Origin: Maliibacterium massiliense
GTDB lineage: Bacteria > Bacillota > Clostridia > Christensenellales > Maliibacteriaceae
DNA length: 64,000 bases
Assembly (NCBI RefSeq): GCF_900604345.1
Contig: NZ_LR026983.1
Coordinates: 2,316,882-2,380,881 of the forward strand
Direction: 5' to 3'
Below are positions 1 through 8,331 of the stretch, one piece after another. Below the pieces are notes generated by a model. That model ran no database searches. It saw nothing but the letters and a program-made list of their open reading frames with translations, and was not told the DNA's origin. Within the stretch, counting starts at the first letter, position 1, and each line of letters starts with the position of its first letter. The position numbers were made by a program, and so were the translations under genes.

Positions 1-129
1 GCGGGCATCACCCACGTGCAGTTTTTGATGGAGGGCCGCCAGGTCGCCACCTTCGGCGGCATGATCTCCTTTGCCGGGCCGCTGCTGCCCAACGTGGGCA
101 TGGTCTACAAGGAGCGCCCTTACGGCTGA
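1..129 (+). CDS. C-terminal fragment, GerMN-domain-like protein (partial)
   Basis: Only the last 42 codons are inside the window, open at the left edge and ending in TGA. The fragment contains VQFLMEGRQVATFGG followed by GPLLPN, which resembles the end of a GerMN domain, where a strand ending in an 'xVxTLxGH' turn is followed by a short 'GPL-RN' segment. GerMN proteins are mostly cell-envelope lipoproteins; GerM itself acts in sporulation and cortex assembly. Without the N-terminus neither a signal peptide nor the domain count can be judged, so the call is tentative. Confidence 0.5.
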   Translation, partial: AGITHVQFLMEGRQVATFGGMISFAGPLLPNVGMVYKERPYG

Positions 130-273
130 TGCCGCAGGCAGATAGGCGATTTACTGCCCAGGTGCATGCGATGCGGTTTTGCCGCCCATGCTATGGCCAG
201 TGAACTACGCCTGTTTGGTTGCGTGTATATAAAATTTGCAGACACAAGCATTTGGAAGGAGTCGACGTATTGT
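130..273. other. Intergenic region with weak promoter-like AT patch
   Basis: This gap separates the partial gene from the DUF2156 gene. It contains an imperfect dyad around 163-190 (GCATG and GCGG arms) without a T-run, and an AT-rich patch, TATATAAAAT, at 226-235 that could be a -10 element. No convincing -35 lies at 17 bp. A GGAAGGAG ribosome-binding site at 254-261 serves the next gene. Confidence 0.3.
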
Positions 274-1236
274 ATGTGTGCTTTTCAACGTGTCACGTTG
301 AAGGACAAACCCATTTTGGATCCGTATTTTGCCGCCGGCAGGTACGAAAACTCGGAGATGTGCTTTACCAACGCCTTTTTGTGGGGGCAGGGCTGGGATA
401 TCGCGTACGATATTCTGGACGACGCCATCGCGATGATGCGTGCCACCACGCCCGAGGGCAAGCTGTTTTTCTTTCCGCCGCTGATAAAGGACAAAAAGGA
501 TCTGTGCCGCGCCATGCGCTGGGGCACGGATTTGGCCAAGGCCGAGGGCGTGCCCTTTGAGATGCGCGGCGTGCCCGATCCGGTGCGGGAGCTGATCCTC
601 TCTTCCTGTAAGCACCCCGAGCGCTACGAGATCTGCGAGGACCGCAACAACTGGGATTACGTCTACAATGCAAGCGATCTGATCACCCTGCGAGGCAACC
701 GCTACCACGGAAAGCGCAACCACCTCAACCAGCTGCGTGCCCGCACCTCCTTTACCTACGAGGCGTTGAATGAGCAGAACGCCAGGCGCTGCCTGGAGAA
801 CTACTATCTGTGGTACGAGCGTCACAAGTCCGAGGAGCGCATGCTGCGTAGCGAGCAATCCTTAAACTTTGAAAAGGACGCCATCGAGCGGGGGCTTGCC
901 AATTGGCAGGCGCTGGGCCTTGTGGGCGGTATGATCCTCATCGAGGGGGAAGTGCAGGCCTTCGCGCTGGGCGAGCAACTCACAGAGGATATGGCGGTGG
1001 TGCATTTTGAAAAGGCCAATACCGAATACCCCGGCCTGTACGCGCTGATCAACCAGCAGTTTGCCGAGCACGCGTTTGCCGATATGACGTTTATCAACCG
1101 CGAGGAGGACATGGGCCTGCCCGGCCTGCGCAAGGCGAAGGAGTCCTACCATCCGGTGCGCATGATCCGCAAATACATCGTCACAGAGAAGGATAGTGTC
1201 CATTGTGCATGCAGTGATACAGGAAAAGACGCTTAA
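274..1236 (+). CDS. DUF2156 / LPG-synthetase-C-like acyltransferase-fold protein
   Basis: A protein of 320 residues matching the DUF2156 family (the C-terminal domain of lysyl-phosphatidylglycerol synthetase, made of two GNAT-like folds). Supporting features are the N-terminal pattern CFTNAFLW and the basic RGNRYHGKRNHLNQL stretch about residues 136-150, typical of this family's substrate tunnel region. The ATG at 274 is preferred over an upstream in-frame ATG at 166 because a GGAAGGAG site sits 12 bases before it and the extra residues look non-coding. Its 3' end overlaps the following GNAT gene, suggesting co-translation. Substrate is unknown; aminoacyl or acyl transfer to a lipid or small molecule is an inference from the fold. 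Confidence 0.75.
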   Translation: MCAFQRVTLKDKPILDPYFAAGRYENSEMCFTNAFLWGQGWDIAYDILDDAIAMMRATTPEGKLFFFPPLIKDKKDLCRAMRWGTDLAKAEGVPFEMRGVPDPVRELILSSCKHPERYEICEDRNNWDYVYNASDLITLRGNRYHGKRNHLNQLRARTSFTYEALNEQNARRCLENYYLWYERHKSEERMLRSEQSLNFEKDAIERGLANWQALGLVGGMILIEGEVQAFALGEQLTEDMAVVHFEKANTEYPGLYALINQQFAEHAFADMTFINREEDMGLPGLRKAKESYHPVRMIRKYIVTEKDSVHCACSDTGKDA

Positions 1237-2338
1237 GGAGCATCCGGATGCGGCCCGCGCGCTTTGGCGCGCGGGCTTTCCCGAGGATGACGACACGTTT
1301 ATCAATGCGTATTTTGACCTGCGCAGCGACCTTGGCCGGGCCGCGGCGCTCTTTGCGAAAGGCGAGGTGCTCGCAGGCCTGCACATCATACCACAGCGGA
1401 TGCAGGTGCGCGGCCGGCCCGTGCAGGGCGCCTGCATCGCAGGCGTGGCCACCGTGCCCGCGCACCGCTACCACGGCTACGCCAGGGCGCTGCTGGACGG
1501 CGCGCTGTGTACGCTGCGCGAGGAGCACATGCCGCTCGCCTTTCTGATTCCGTTTAAGTACAGCTTTTACGAAAAGCTGGGCTACCGCTGCGCGTATGCG
1601 CTGCAGCAGGTTGTCTGCGCGGCGCGGGACATCCCCGCGCCGCCCGAAGCGGCGCGCCTGGGTCCGCCCATGCAGGAGGATATGCGCGCGCTGTACCTGC
1701 GATTGATGGCGCGCTACAGCGGTTATGTGCGGCGGGATGCGCGCGATTGGCGCTGGCGCATGCGCGACGCGGCGCTCTCCGGTGAAAGGGGCGTGGTGCT
1801 GTATCTGCAGGATCAGGCGCAGGGCTACGCGTTCTACCAGGTAAAAAAGGGGCAGCTTTGCGTTACCGAGTGGGCGTATCAAGATGTGCGGGCCGCGCAG
1901 TCCCTGCTGGGGCTGCTGATGGCAAAGACGGGCGCGCTGCAGTGCCGCTACCGTGTGCCGTCGATGGAAAAACTGCCTGTGCGCGGGTGTGTGCAGCAAA
2001 AGCGTGGCGCCATGGTGCGCGCAGCGGATATCGAGGCGCTGCTGGGCCTTGTGCCCGCCCAAGGGGAGGGGACGCTTTGCCTACAGGTGCGCGACGCGCA
2101 GGCGCCGTGGAACCATGACGTGTTTACCCTGCGCGCCCGGGGCGGCTGCGTGTGCGTTACGCGCGGCGGCGCGCCCCAGGGGTGGATCGACCAGGGCGCG
2201 CTTACGGTCGTGCTGCTGGGGGGCGGCACGCCCGCGCAGGCGGCGCGCGCGGGGTACGCTGCCCTTGCGCAGGATGCGGCGCGCGCGCTTGCGGCGTGGT
2301 ATCCGCAGGTGCCCGCATGCCTGTTTGAGGCGTATTGA
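1205..2338 (+). CDS. Eis-like GNAT N-acetyltransferase
   Basis: About 377 residues. The first 140 or so form a GNAT domain with an acetyl-CoA loop around GVATVPAHRYHGYARALL (the V-x-P-x-x-R-x-x-G-x-x motif) and a typical IPFKYSFYEKLGYR strand-helix. The long C-terminal part fits the Eis family (second GNAT half plus SCP2-like domain). The reading frame is open from a GTG at 1196; GTG at 1205 is chosen because AGAGAAGGA at 1185-1193 gives normal spacing. It overlaps the DUF2156 gene by about 30 bases. The substrate amine is unknown. Confidence 0.75.
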   Translation: MHAVIQEKTLKEHPDAARALWRAGFPEDDDTFINAYFDLRSDLGRAAALFAKGEVLAGLHIIPQRMQVRGRPVQGACIAGVATVPAHRYHGYARALLDGALCTLREEHMPLAFLIPFKYSFYEKLGYRCAYALQQVVCAARDIPAPPEAARLGPPMQEDMRALYLRLMARYSGYVRRDARDWRWRMRDAALSGERGVVLYLQDQAQGYAFYQVKKGQLCVTEWAYQDVRAAQSLLGLLMAKTGALQCRYRVPSMEKLPVRGCVQQKRGAMVRAADIEALLGLVPAQGEGTLCLQVRDAQAPWNHDVFTLRARGGCVCVTRGGAPQGWIDQGALTVVLLGGGTPAQAARAGYAALAQDAARALAAWYPQVPACLFEAY

Positions 2339-2354
2339 AAAAGGGGGAAAAGGT

Positions 2355-2936
2355 ATGGGACGGCTGTTGCTGATCACAGGCGGCGCGCGCAGCGGCAAAA
2401 GCATGTACGCGCAGGTGATGGCGGGCCGCGCAGGTGCGCGCGTGGGCTATATTGCTACCGCAAGGGTGTTGGACGGCGAGATGCGCGCGCGCGTGGCGCG
2501 CCATCAGCAGCAGCGCCCCGGCACGTGGCGCACGTTTGAGGCGCCGCTCTATCCGCAAGAGGTGCTGCGCGCCGGGTGCGATGTGGATGTGTATTTGCTG
2601 GACTGCCTGACGATGCTCGTCAGCAACCTGCTGCTGGGCGCGGGCGTGGACTGGGAAGGCGATGTGACGCCCGAGCAGATGGGGCGCGCGGAGGCGTGCG
2701 TGCAGGAGGGAATCGGGGCGCTGCTTGCGGCGGTCGCGGCCTGTGAAAGGGATGTGATCGTGGTCACCAACGAGGTGGGGGACTCCATCGTGCCCATGGG
2801 CGCGCTTGCGCGCCAGTTCCGCGACTGCGTGGGCCTTGCCAACCAGCGCATGGCGCGCCAGGCGGCGTGCGTGTGCCTGATGGCCTGCGGGCTGCCGCTT
2901 TGGCTGAAGGGGAGTGAGGAAGCGTGGGCGCGCTGA
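2355..2936 (+). CDS. cobU: Adenosylcobinamide kinase / adenosylcobinamide-phosphate guanylyltransferase
   Basis: A 193-residue CobU. It phosphorylates adenosylcobinamide and transfers GMP to give adenosyl-GDP-cobinamide, the activated acceptor for the lower ligand. Visible motifs are the P-loop GGARSGKS near residue 9, the ARHQQQRP segment carrying the histidine that is guanylylated in this family, and the LLDCLTMLVSN strand. ATG at 2355 follows a purine-rich GGGGGAAAAGG site. It overlaps cobS by 13 bases and starts the cobU-cobS-cobC operon. CobT and the corrin-ring genes are not in the window, so the cluster may serve salvage or be completed elsewhere. Confidence 0.93.
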   Translation: MGRLLLITGGARSGKSMYAQVMAGRAGARVGYIATARVLDGEMRARVARHQQQRPGTWRTFEAPLYPQEVLRAGCDVDVYLLDCLTMLVSNLLLGAGVDWEGDVTPEQMGRAEACVQEGIGALLAAVAACERDVIVVTNEVGDSIVPMGALARQFRDCVGLANQRMARQAACVCLMACGLPLWLKGSEEAWAR

Positions 2937-3670
2937 AGGGGGCCTTCGGGCTGCTGAGCCGCATTCCGGTGGGATGCTGCGACGGGGAGGACGTATCGCA
3001 CGGCGTGCTGTGGTACCCGCTGGTGGGCGCGGTGATCGGCGGCGTATCGGCGGGGCTGTGTGCGCTGTTTTCCGGTCAGTGGGTGTTGGCCGGCCTGTTT
3101 GCGCTGCTGGCGGAGTTGCTGCTTACGGGCGCGCTGCACGCAGACGGCCTGGCGGACGTGTGCGACGCGCTGCTATGCCACGCAGATGCCGCGCGCAGGC
3201 ATCAGGCGCTCAAGGACAGCCGGCTGGGCACGGGAGGCGTGCTGGGCCTGCTGTTTGACTGCGCGCTGCAGGTGACGCTTGTAGCGCTGCTGGTGCAGGA
3301 ACGCCCGCACGCAGCGTGGCGCTACGTGCTCGCCGCGGGAATCGCACACCGCAGCGCCATGGCGCTTGCGCTGGGGCTGGGACGGCCCGCGAAGAAAGAG
3401 GGACTTGGGAGCGGCGTGATGCAGCATCTGCGCGCCTGGCGCGTGCTCGGCGCGCTTTCGATGGGCGTGCTCGCCATGGCGGCGCTGCTTTATGTGGACG
3501 GGTTTGCTTTGGCGGCGGCCGCGCCCGCGCTTGCGCTGGGGATGGGCGCGCTGTGCACGCTGCTTTTATCGCGCGCGTTCGGCGGCATGTCGGGCGACCT
3601 TGTGGGCGCTGCAGGCGAGCTTACGCGCCTGTGCGTGCTGGGGTTGTTCGCGCTGGCGGTGCTGCCATGA
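2924..3670 (+). CDS. cobS: Adenosylcobinamide-GDP ribazoletransferase (cobalamin synthase)
   Basis: A polytopic membrane protein of 248 residues that joins adenosyl-GDP-cobinamide to alpha-ribazole (phosphate). Diagnostic are FGLLSRIPVG at the N-terminus, the conserved ALHADGLADVCDAL acidic segment near residue 70 that binds Mg, and the KDSRLGTGGVLGL loop near residue 100. GTG at 2924 is preceded by GTGAGGAA. Overlaps at both ends (13 bases with cobU, 4 with cobC) mark one translationally coupled operon. Confidence 0.93.
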   Translation: MGALKGAFGLLSRIPVGCCDGEDVSHGVLWYPLVGAVIGGVSAGLCALFSGQWVLAGLFALLAELLLTGALHADGLADVCDALLCHADAARRHQALKDSRLGTGGVLGLLFDCALQVTLVALLVQERPHAAWRYVLAAGIAHRSAMALALGLGRPAKKEGLGSGVMQHLRAWRVLGALSMGVLAMAALLYVDGFALAAAAPALALGMGALCTLLLSRAFGGMSGDLVGAAGELTRLCVLGLFALAVLP

Positions 3671-4221
3671 CGCGCCGGCTGTATTTGATCCGCCACGGCG
3701 TGTGCACGCGATCGGGGGGCTTTGTGGGCGCGAGCGACGCGCCGCTCACGCCCGAAGGAGAGCGCCAGGCCCGCGCGCTTGCGCGAGGCTGGCCCTATGA
3801 AACGCCTGAGCGCCTCTTTGTAAGCCCCCTTGCGCGCGCGAGGGAGACGGCAGCGCCCCTTGAAGCGGCCTGGCAGATGCGGGCCGAGGTGGTTAACGGC
3901 CTGCGCGAGATGCACTTCGGCGCCTTTGAAGGGCTAACTCACCAGCAGGCGCAGCGGCGCTTTGGCGCGGCCTTTGACGCATGGTGCGACAGCTGGACGG
4001 CGCAGGCGCCGCCAGGCGGTGAGACGCTTGCAGCAGTCCAGGCGCGCGTGCTCGCGGCGTGGCAGTACATCCAGGCCCAGCGCTGGCAGCGCGCGGCCAT
4101 TGTGGCGCACGCGGGCCCCATCCGTCTGCTGCAGTGCTTTTTTGCCGGCAAAAGCGCGGCGTGCATGTTTGATTTTCCCGCGCCCTACGCCCAGGCGGTC
4201 GCCATCGCGTTGCCGGTATGA
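3667..4221 (+). CDS. cobC: Histidine phosphatase, probable alpha-ribazole phosphatase
   Basis: A 184-residue histidine-phosphatase-superfamily protein. The catalytic LIRHG is at residues 7-11, followed by the LTPEGERQARAL helix, the SPLARARETA segment and the second catalytic VAHAG near residue 146. The ATGA overlap with cobS and its position after cobU-cobS support removal of the 5' phosphate of alpha-ribazole phosphate or adenosylcobalamin phosphate. The family also includes phosphoglycerate mutase-like enzymes, so the assignment depends on context. Confidence 0.85.
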   Translation: MTRRLYLIRHGVCTRSGGFVGASDAPLTPEGERQARALARGWPYETPERLFVSPLARARETAAPLEAAWQMRAEVVNGLREMHFGAFEGLTHQQAQRRFGAAFDAWCDSWTAQAPPGGETLAAVQARVLAAWQYIQAQRWQRAAIVAHAGPIRLLQCFFAGKSAACMFDFPAPYAQAVAIALPV

Positions 4222-4287
4222 ACGCGCCGAAAAAGCGGACGCACGAAAAAACATGCATACACGCATGCGCATACACCATATAGATCA

Positions 4288-4318
4288 GGGACATGGGTGA
4301 CATGTCCTCTTTTCTTTT
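4288..4318 (+). terminator. Rho-independent terminator after cobC
   Basis: A stem GGACATG (4289-4295), loop GGTGA and CATGTCC (4301-4307) is followed by the pyrimidine tract TCTTTTCTTTT. It separates the cob operon from the promoter of the paaK operon directly downstream. The stem is short and the T-tract is interrupted. Confidence 0.55.
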
Positions 4319-4332
4319 GCCGAAAAAGGGGG

Positions 4333-4338
4333 TATAAT
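4333..4338 (+). promoter_or_regulatory. Candidate -10 element of the paaK-ior operon
   Basis: A perfect TATAAT lies just after the cobC terminator and about 228 bases before the paaK start. The -35 region at optimal spacing falls in the T-rich tract TCTTTTCTTTTGCC and is not a good TTGACA match, so the promoter may be weak or activated. Confidence 0.45.
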
Positions 4339-4344
4339 GCTTTC

Positions 4345-4565
4345 GATACGGCGGCTGTTTTTCATGGCTGTTGCCATGGCCTCGCAGGCAAAGTAGCACG
4401 GGGCCGCCGCGCGCTGATTGGATATGTTCGATGTCCCCCAAAGGTAGCAAGGCAGGATGGGATCAGCATCCCACGCTTGCGCCACGCGCGGGCCTGTTTT
4501 GCAGGCGCGCCGAATAAGCAGATGCTTTACAAAACATCAAGCAGGAAAGGTGTGGGAGGAATACC
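4345..4565 (+). promoter_or_regulatory. Long structured leader of the paaK-iorA operon
   Basis: About 220 bases without a plausible ORF lie between the TATAAT and paaK. Dyads include TGGGAT-cagc-ATCCCA (about 4458-4473), which is nested inside GCAAG/CTTGC arms, and GCCTG-ttttg-CAGGC near 4492-4506. A GGAGG site lies at 4556-4560. I checked by eye for T-box, TPP, SAM, cobalamin, lysine and glycine riboswitch cores and found none. Confidence 0.4.
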
Positions 4566-5873
4566 ATGATCTGGAATCCGCAAGTGGAGTGCGCCTCGCG
4601 CAAAGAGATCGCCGCGTTACAGCTGGAACGCTTTAAGGCGTCGATGGCCTACACGTATGAAAACGTTCCCTTTTATAGGCAGCGGATGGACGCTGCCGGC
4701 CTCAAGCCGGAAAAGATTACCTCCATCAAGGATTTGGAGCGCATGCCCTTTACTACCAAGGACGACCTGCGGGACCATTATCCCTACGGCCTGTTTGCGG
4801 TGCCCATGAAGAAAATCGTGCGCATCCACGCCTCCTCGGGCACCACGGGACGGCCCACTGTGGTGGGGTATACAAAAAACGATATCAAAATGTGGGCGGA
4901 GCTGATCTCCCGCATCGCCTGCCAGGCGGGCGCCACCGATGAGGACATCGCGCAGATCGCCTTCGGCTACGGGCTGTTTACCGGTGCGTTCGGCCTGCAC
5001 TACGGCCTGGAGAACATGGGCGTGACGGTCATCCCCATGTCCTCGGGCAACACCGAGCGCCAGATCAAGATCATGCAGGACTTTGGCAGCACCATGCTCA
5101 TCAGCACCCCCGCCTATGCGCTCTACATGGCGGAGGTCGCCCGGCAGATGGGCGTTCGCCCCGGCATTGATGTGAAGCTGCGTTTGGGCATGTTCGGCGG
5201 GGAGGGTTCCACCGAGCAGATGCGCAGCGAAATTATGAAGAGCTGGAAGATTTTCGCCACCGAGAACTACGGCCTGTCCGAGATCATCGGGCCGGGCGTA
5301 TCGGGCGAGTGTACGGCGCTTTGCGGCATGCACCTGGCGGAGGATCACTTTATTGCGGAGATCATCAATCCCGAGACGGGAAAGGTGCTGCCCCTGGGCG
5401 AGACGGGCGAGCTGGTGCTGACCACCATCACCAAAGAGGGCCTGCCCATGATCCGCTACCGCACCAAGGATATCACCTACCTTTCGGACGAACCTTGCGC
5501 GTGTGGGCGCACCAGCATGCGCATGGCCAAAGTGCAGGGCCGCTCGGACGATATGCTGATCATCCGCGGCGTCAACGTCTTCCCCTCACAGATCGAGGAA
5601 GTACTGCTGGCCATGGAGGAAGTGGGGCCGCACTACGAGATCATCCTGACGCGCCAGGGGTATATGGACCGCTTGGAGGTGCGCGTGGAGGTGCTCGACG
5701 CTGCGCTGCTGGACTCCTTTGCCGCGCTGGAAAAGCTGCAGAACAAAATCCACACCAACCTGCGCGCCATGCTCTCTATCGACGCGAAGGTGACGCTGGT
5801 GGAGCCCAACACGCTGCGCCGCTTTGAGGGCAAGGCCAAGCGTGTGATCGATATGCGCGACGCGCAAAACTAG
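4566..5873 (+). CDS. paaK: Phenylacetate-CoA ligase (arylacetate-CoA ligase, AMP-forming)
   Basis: A 435-residue ANL-superfamily enzyme of the PaaK family. The AMP-binding motif SSGTTGRPTVVGYT lies near residue 92, ENYGLSEI near 237 is the adenylate-contacting loop, and RYRTKDI near 298 and RSDDMLIIRGVNVFPSQIE near 328 form the C-terminal hinge. It activates an arylacetate with ATP and CoA, or runs in reverse to make ATP from aryl-CoA. Adjacent iorA/iorB, which make arylacetyl-CoAs from aromatic 2-oxoacids, favour phenylacetate, indoleacetate or 4-hydroxyphenylacetate as substrate and possibly substrate-level phosphorylation in the direction of amino-acid fermentation. Confidence 0.92.
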   Translation: MIWNPQVECASRKEIAALQLERFKASMAYTYENVPFYRQRMDAAGLKPEKITSIKDLERMPFTTKDDLRDHYPYGLFAVPMKKIVRIHASSGTTGRPTVVGYTKNDIKMWAELISRIACQAGATDEDIAQIAFGYGLFTGAFGLHYGLENMGVTVIPMSSGNTERQIKIMQDFGSTMLISTPAYALYMAEVARQMGVRPGIDVKLRLGMFGGEGSTEQMRSEIMKSWKIFATENYGLSEIIGPGVSGECTALCGMHLAEDHFIAEIINPETGKVLPLGETGELVLTTITKEGLPMIRYRTKDITYLSDEPCACGRTSMRMAKVQGRSDDMLIIRGVNVFPSQIEEVLLAMEEVGPHYEIILTRQGYMDRLEVRVEVLDAALLDSFAALEKLQNKIHTNLRAMLSIDAKVTLVEPNTLRRFEGKAKRVIDMRDAQN

Positions 5874-5912
5874 GAAACATTTTTCAAATTTGTATAAAGG
5901 ATGAATGGTATC

Positions 5913-7643
5913 ATGAAGGAAAAAACACTGTTGCTGGGCAACCAGGCCTTTGCGCGTGGCGCCTATGAGGCGGGCGTGCGCGTGGCGGTGGCGTACCCCG
6001 GCACCCCCAGCACGGAGATCACGGAGAACGCCGCCAAGTACGAAGAAATCTATGCCGAATGGGCGCCCAATGAAAAGGTGGCCATGGAGGTGGGCGCAGG
6101 CGCGTCCATCGCGGGGGCGCGCACGCTCGTGTGCTTCAAGCACGTGGGCCTCAACGTGGCGGCCGACCCGGTCTTTACCTTTGCCTACACGGGCGTCAAC
6201 GCGGGGCTGGTGATCATCGTGGCGGACGATCCGGGCATGCACTCCTCGCAGAACGAGCAGGACAGCCGCTACTACGCGCGCGCGGCCCACATCCCCATGC
6301 TGGAGCCCGCTGACAGCAACGAGGCGGTCCAGTTCGTCAAGCTGGGCTACGAGCTTTCCGAATTATACGATACCCCTGTGTTTATCCGCTCTACCACGCG
6401 CCTGTCCCATGCGCGCGGCGTGGTGGCGCTCTCCGAGCGGCAGGAGGTGCCCCTGCGCGATTATGTCAAGGATGAAAAGAAGTTCGTCATGCTGCCCGGC
6501 CACGCCCGTACGCGGCACGTGGCGGTGGAGGCGCGCGATGCGCGCATCGCCAAAGACGCATCGGATATGCCCATTAACCGCATCGAGTGGGGCGATAAAA
6601 GCATCGGCATCATCGCATCGGGCGTGCCGTACCAGTACGTCAAGGAGGCCATGCCCGAGGCATCCGTGCTCAAGCTGGGCATGGTCAACCCGCTGCCCAT
6701 GGACCTGATCCGTTCCTTTGCCCAGCAGGTGGACCGCCTGGTGGTCGCAGAGGAGCTGGAGCCCGTCATCCAGGAGCAGGTGCTTGCCGCGGGCATCGCC
6801 TGCGAGGGCAAGAACCTCTTCTCCCGCCAGGGGGAGCTGAGCACCGCGCTGGTGGCCGCCGCGTTCGGCAGGGATATTCCAGTTTCCGCGCCCATTGAAA
6901 ATTTGCCGCCGCGCCCCCCCGTAATGTGCCCCGGATGTCCGCACCGGGCGACGTTCCGCGTGCTGAACAAAATGAAGCTGCACGTATCGGGCGATATCGG
7001 CTGCTACACGCTGGGTGCGCTGCCGCCCGCATCCGCCATGGATGTGAGCATCTGCATGGGCTCAAGCATCAGTGCCGCGCACGGTATGCAGAAGGCCCGC
7101 GGCAGGGATTTTGCCAAGGAGACGGTGGCCGTTATCGGCGATTCCACATTCTTCCACTCCGGCGTGACGGGGCTGATCGAGATGGTCTACAACAAGGGAT
7201 GCGGCACGGTGCTGGTGCTGGATAACCGCACCACAGGCATGACGGGGCACCAGGACCACCCTGCCACGGGCAAAACCCTCAAAGGGGAGCTCACAACCGA
7301 GGTGGACATTGCGGCCCTGGCCCGCGCCTGCGGCGTCAGCAGCGTGCATACGGTCGATCCCTTTGACATGGACGCGCTGGAGGCACGCTTAAAGGAGGAA
7401 CTGCGCAAGGACGAACCTTCGGTGATCGTCTGCAAGCGCCCCTGCGCGCTACTCAAGGGGCAGGCGTCTGCGCCGCTGGCCATCGACGGGGCCAAATGCA
7501 AAAACTGCGGCATGTGCATGCGCCTGGGCTGCCCGGCCATTGAAAAGCACGCCCAGCACCCACAAATCAACGCGTCGCTTTGCAACGGATGCGGGCTGTG
7601 CGCGCGCGTGTGCCCGTTTGAAGCTATCGGAAAGGCGGAATGA
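5913..7643 (+). CDS. iorA: Indolepyruvate:ferredoxin oxidoreductase, alpha subunit
   Basis: About 576 residues. An N-terminal pyruvate:ferredoxin-oxidoreductase-like domain (LLGNQAFARGAYEAGV, then AYPGTPSTEI) is followed by the thiamine-diphosphate domain (CPGCPHRATF, then IGCYTLG and GDSTFFHSG). The C-terminus carries two 4Fe-4S motifs, CKNCGMCMRLGCP and CNGCGLCARVCP. It oxidatively decarboxylates aryl pyruvates to aryl-acetyl-CoA and reduces ferredoxin. ATG 5913 is preferred to ATG 5901 because AAAGG abuts the latter. IorB is encoded 4 bases downstream and PaaK upstream. Confidence 0.95.
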   Translation: MKEKTLLLGNQAFARGAYEAGVRVAVAYPGTPSTEITENAAKYEEIYAEWAPNEKVAMEVGAGASIAGARTLVCFKHVGLNVAADPVFTFAYTGVNAGLVIIVADDPGMHSSQNEQDSRYYARAAHIPMLEPADSNEAVQFVKLGYELSELYDTPVFIRSTTRLSHARGVVALSERQEVPLRDYVKDEKKFVMLPGHARTRHVAVEARDARIAKDASDMPINRIEWGDKSIGIIASGVPYQYVKEAMPEASVLKLGMVNPLPMDLIRSFAQQVDRLVVAEELEPVIQEQVLAAGIACEGKNLFSRQGELSTALVAAAFGRDIPVSAPIENLPPRPPVMCPGCPHRATFRVLNKMKLHVSGDIGCYTLGALPPASAMDVSICMGSSISAAHGMQKARGRDFAKETVAVIGDSTFFHSGVTGLIEMVYNKGCGTVLVLDNRTTGMTGHQDHPATGKTLKGELTTEVDIAALARACGVSSVHTVDPFDMDALEARLKEELRKDEPSVIVCKRPCALLKGQASAPLAIDGAKCKNCGMCMRLGCPAIEKHAQHPQINASLCNGCGLCARVCPFEAIGKAE

Positions 7644-7647
7644 GCAA

Positions 7648-8229
7648 ATGGAAACGTTAAATATACTGATCGTGGGCGTGGGCGGACAGGGAACCCTGCT
7701 TGCCAGCCGCATTATGGGTGCGCTTGCGATGAAGAATCATCTGGACGTCAAACTCAGCGAGGTGCACGGCATGGCGCAGCGCGGCGGCAGCGTGGAGACC
7801 CATGTGCGCATCGGCGATCAGGTGCACGCGCCGCTTGTGCGCGTGGGCACCGCCGACGTGGTGCTGGCCTTTGAGCCGCTGGAGGCGGCGCGCTGGGCGC
7901 ACTACCTCAAAAATGACGGCATGATCCTCACCAACAGCCAGCGCATCTGGCCCATGCCCGTCATCTCGGGCGTGATGCCCTATCCGGAGGACTTGGCCGC
8001 GCAGATGGATGCGCGCGGCATGCGCTGCGTGGATTTTGACGCGCTTACACTTGCCAAAGAGGCGGGCAGTCAGCGCGCGGTTAACATGGTGCTGCTGGGT
8101 GCGCTTTCGGTGCGCTTGCCCTTTGCCGCCGAACAGTGGCTGGAGGTCATCGAAGAGATCGTGCCCCCCAAAACGCTTGCGGCGAACCAGAAGGCGTTCA
8201 TGCTGGGGCGCGCCGCTGCGAGCAACTAA
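7648..8229 (+). CDS. iorB: Indolepyruvate:ferredoxin oxidoreductase, beta subunit
   Basis: A 193-residue gamma-type domain of 2-oxoacid:ferredoxin oxidoreductases. It has GVGGQGTLLASRI near residue 10 and the family signature EVHGMAQRGGSVETHVRIG near residue 38. It pairs with IorA to bind CoA and complete the active site. The ATG at 7648 lies just after the iorA stop, with AAAGGCGGAA as binding site, so the two are translationally coupled. Confidence 0.95.
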   Translation: METLNILIVGVGGQGTLLASRIMGALAMKNHLDVKLSEVHGMAQRGGSVETHVRIGDQVHAPLVRVGTADVVLAFEPLEAARWAHYLKNDGMILTNSQRIWPMPVISGVMPYPEDLAAQMDARGMRCVDFDALTLAKEAGSQRAVNMVLLGALSVRLPFAAEQWLEVIEEIVPPKTLAANQKAFMLGRAAASN

Positions 8230-8331
8230 ACCTTGCCCCTTTGCGCCAGGAAATAGGGGATAACCGCTTCTGGCATGAAGGATTGTACCATATAGACAAT
8301 GCTGCCACGAAAAAAGGAGTGTGCGATTGCC

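Noticed and set aside
4345..4565. T-box, SRP RNA or 6S RNA in the paaK leader
   Set aside because: No AGGGTGGNACCGCG core, no SRP GGAAGGAAGCAG-type loop, and no long near-continuous 6S hairpin were found by eye.
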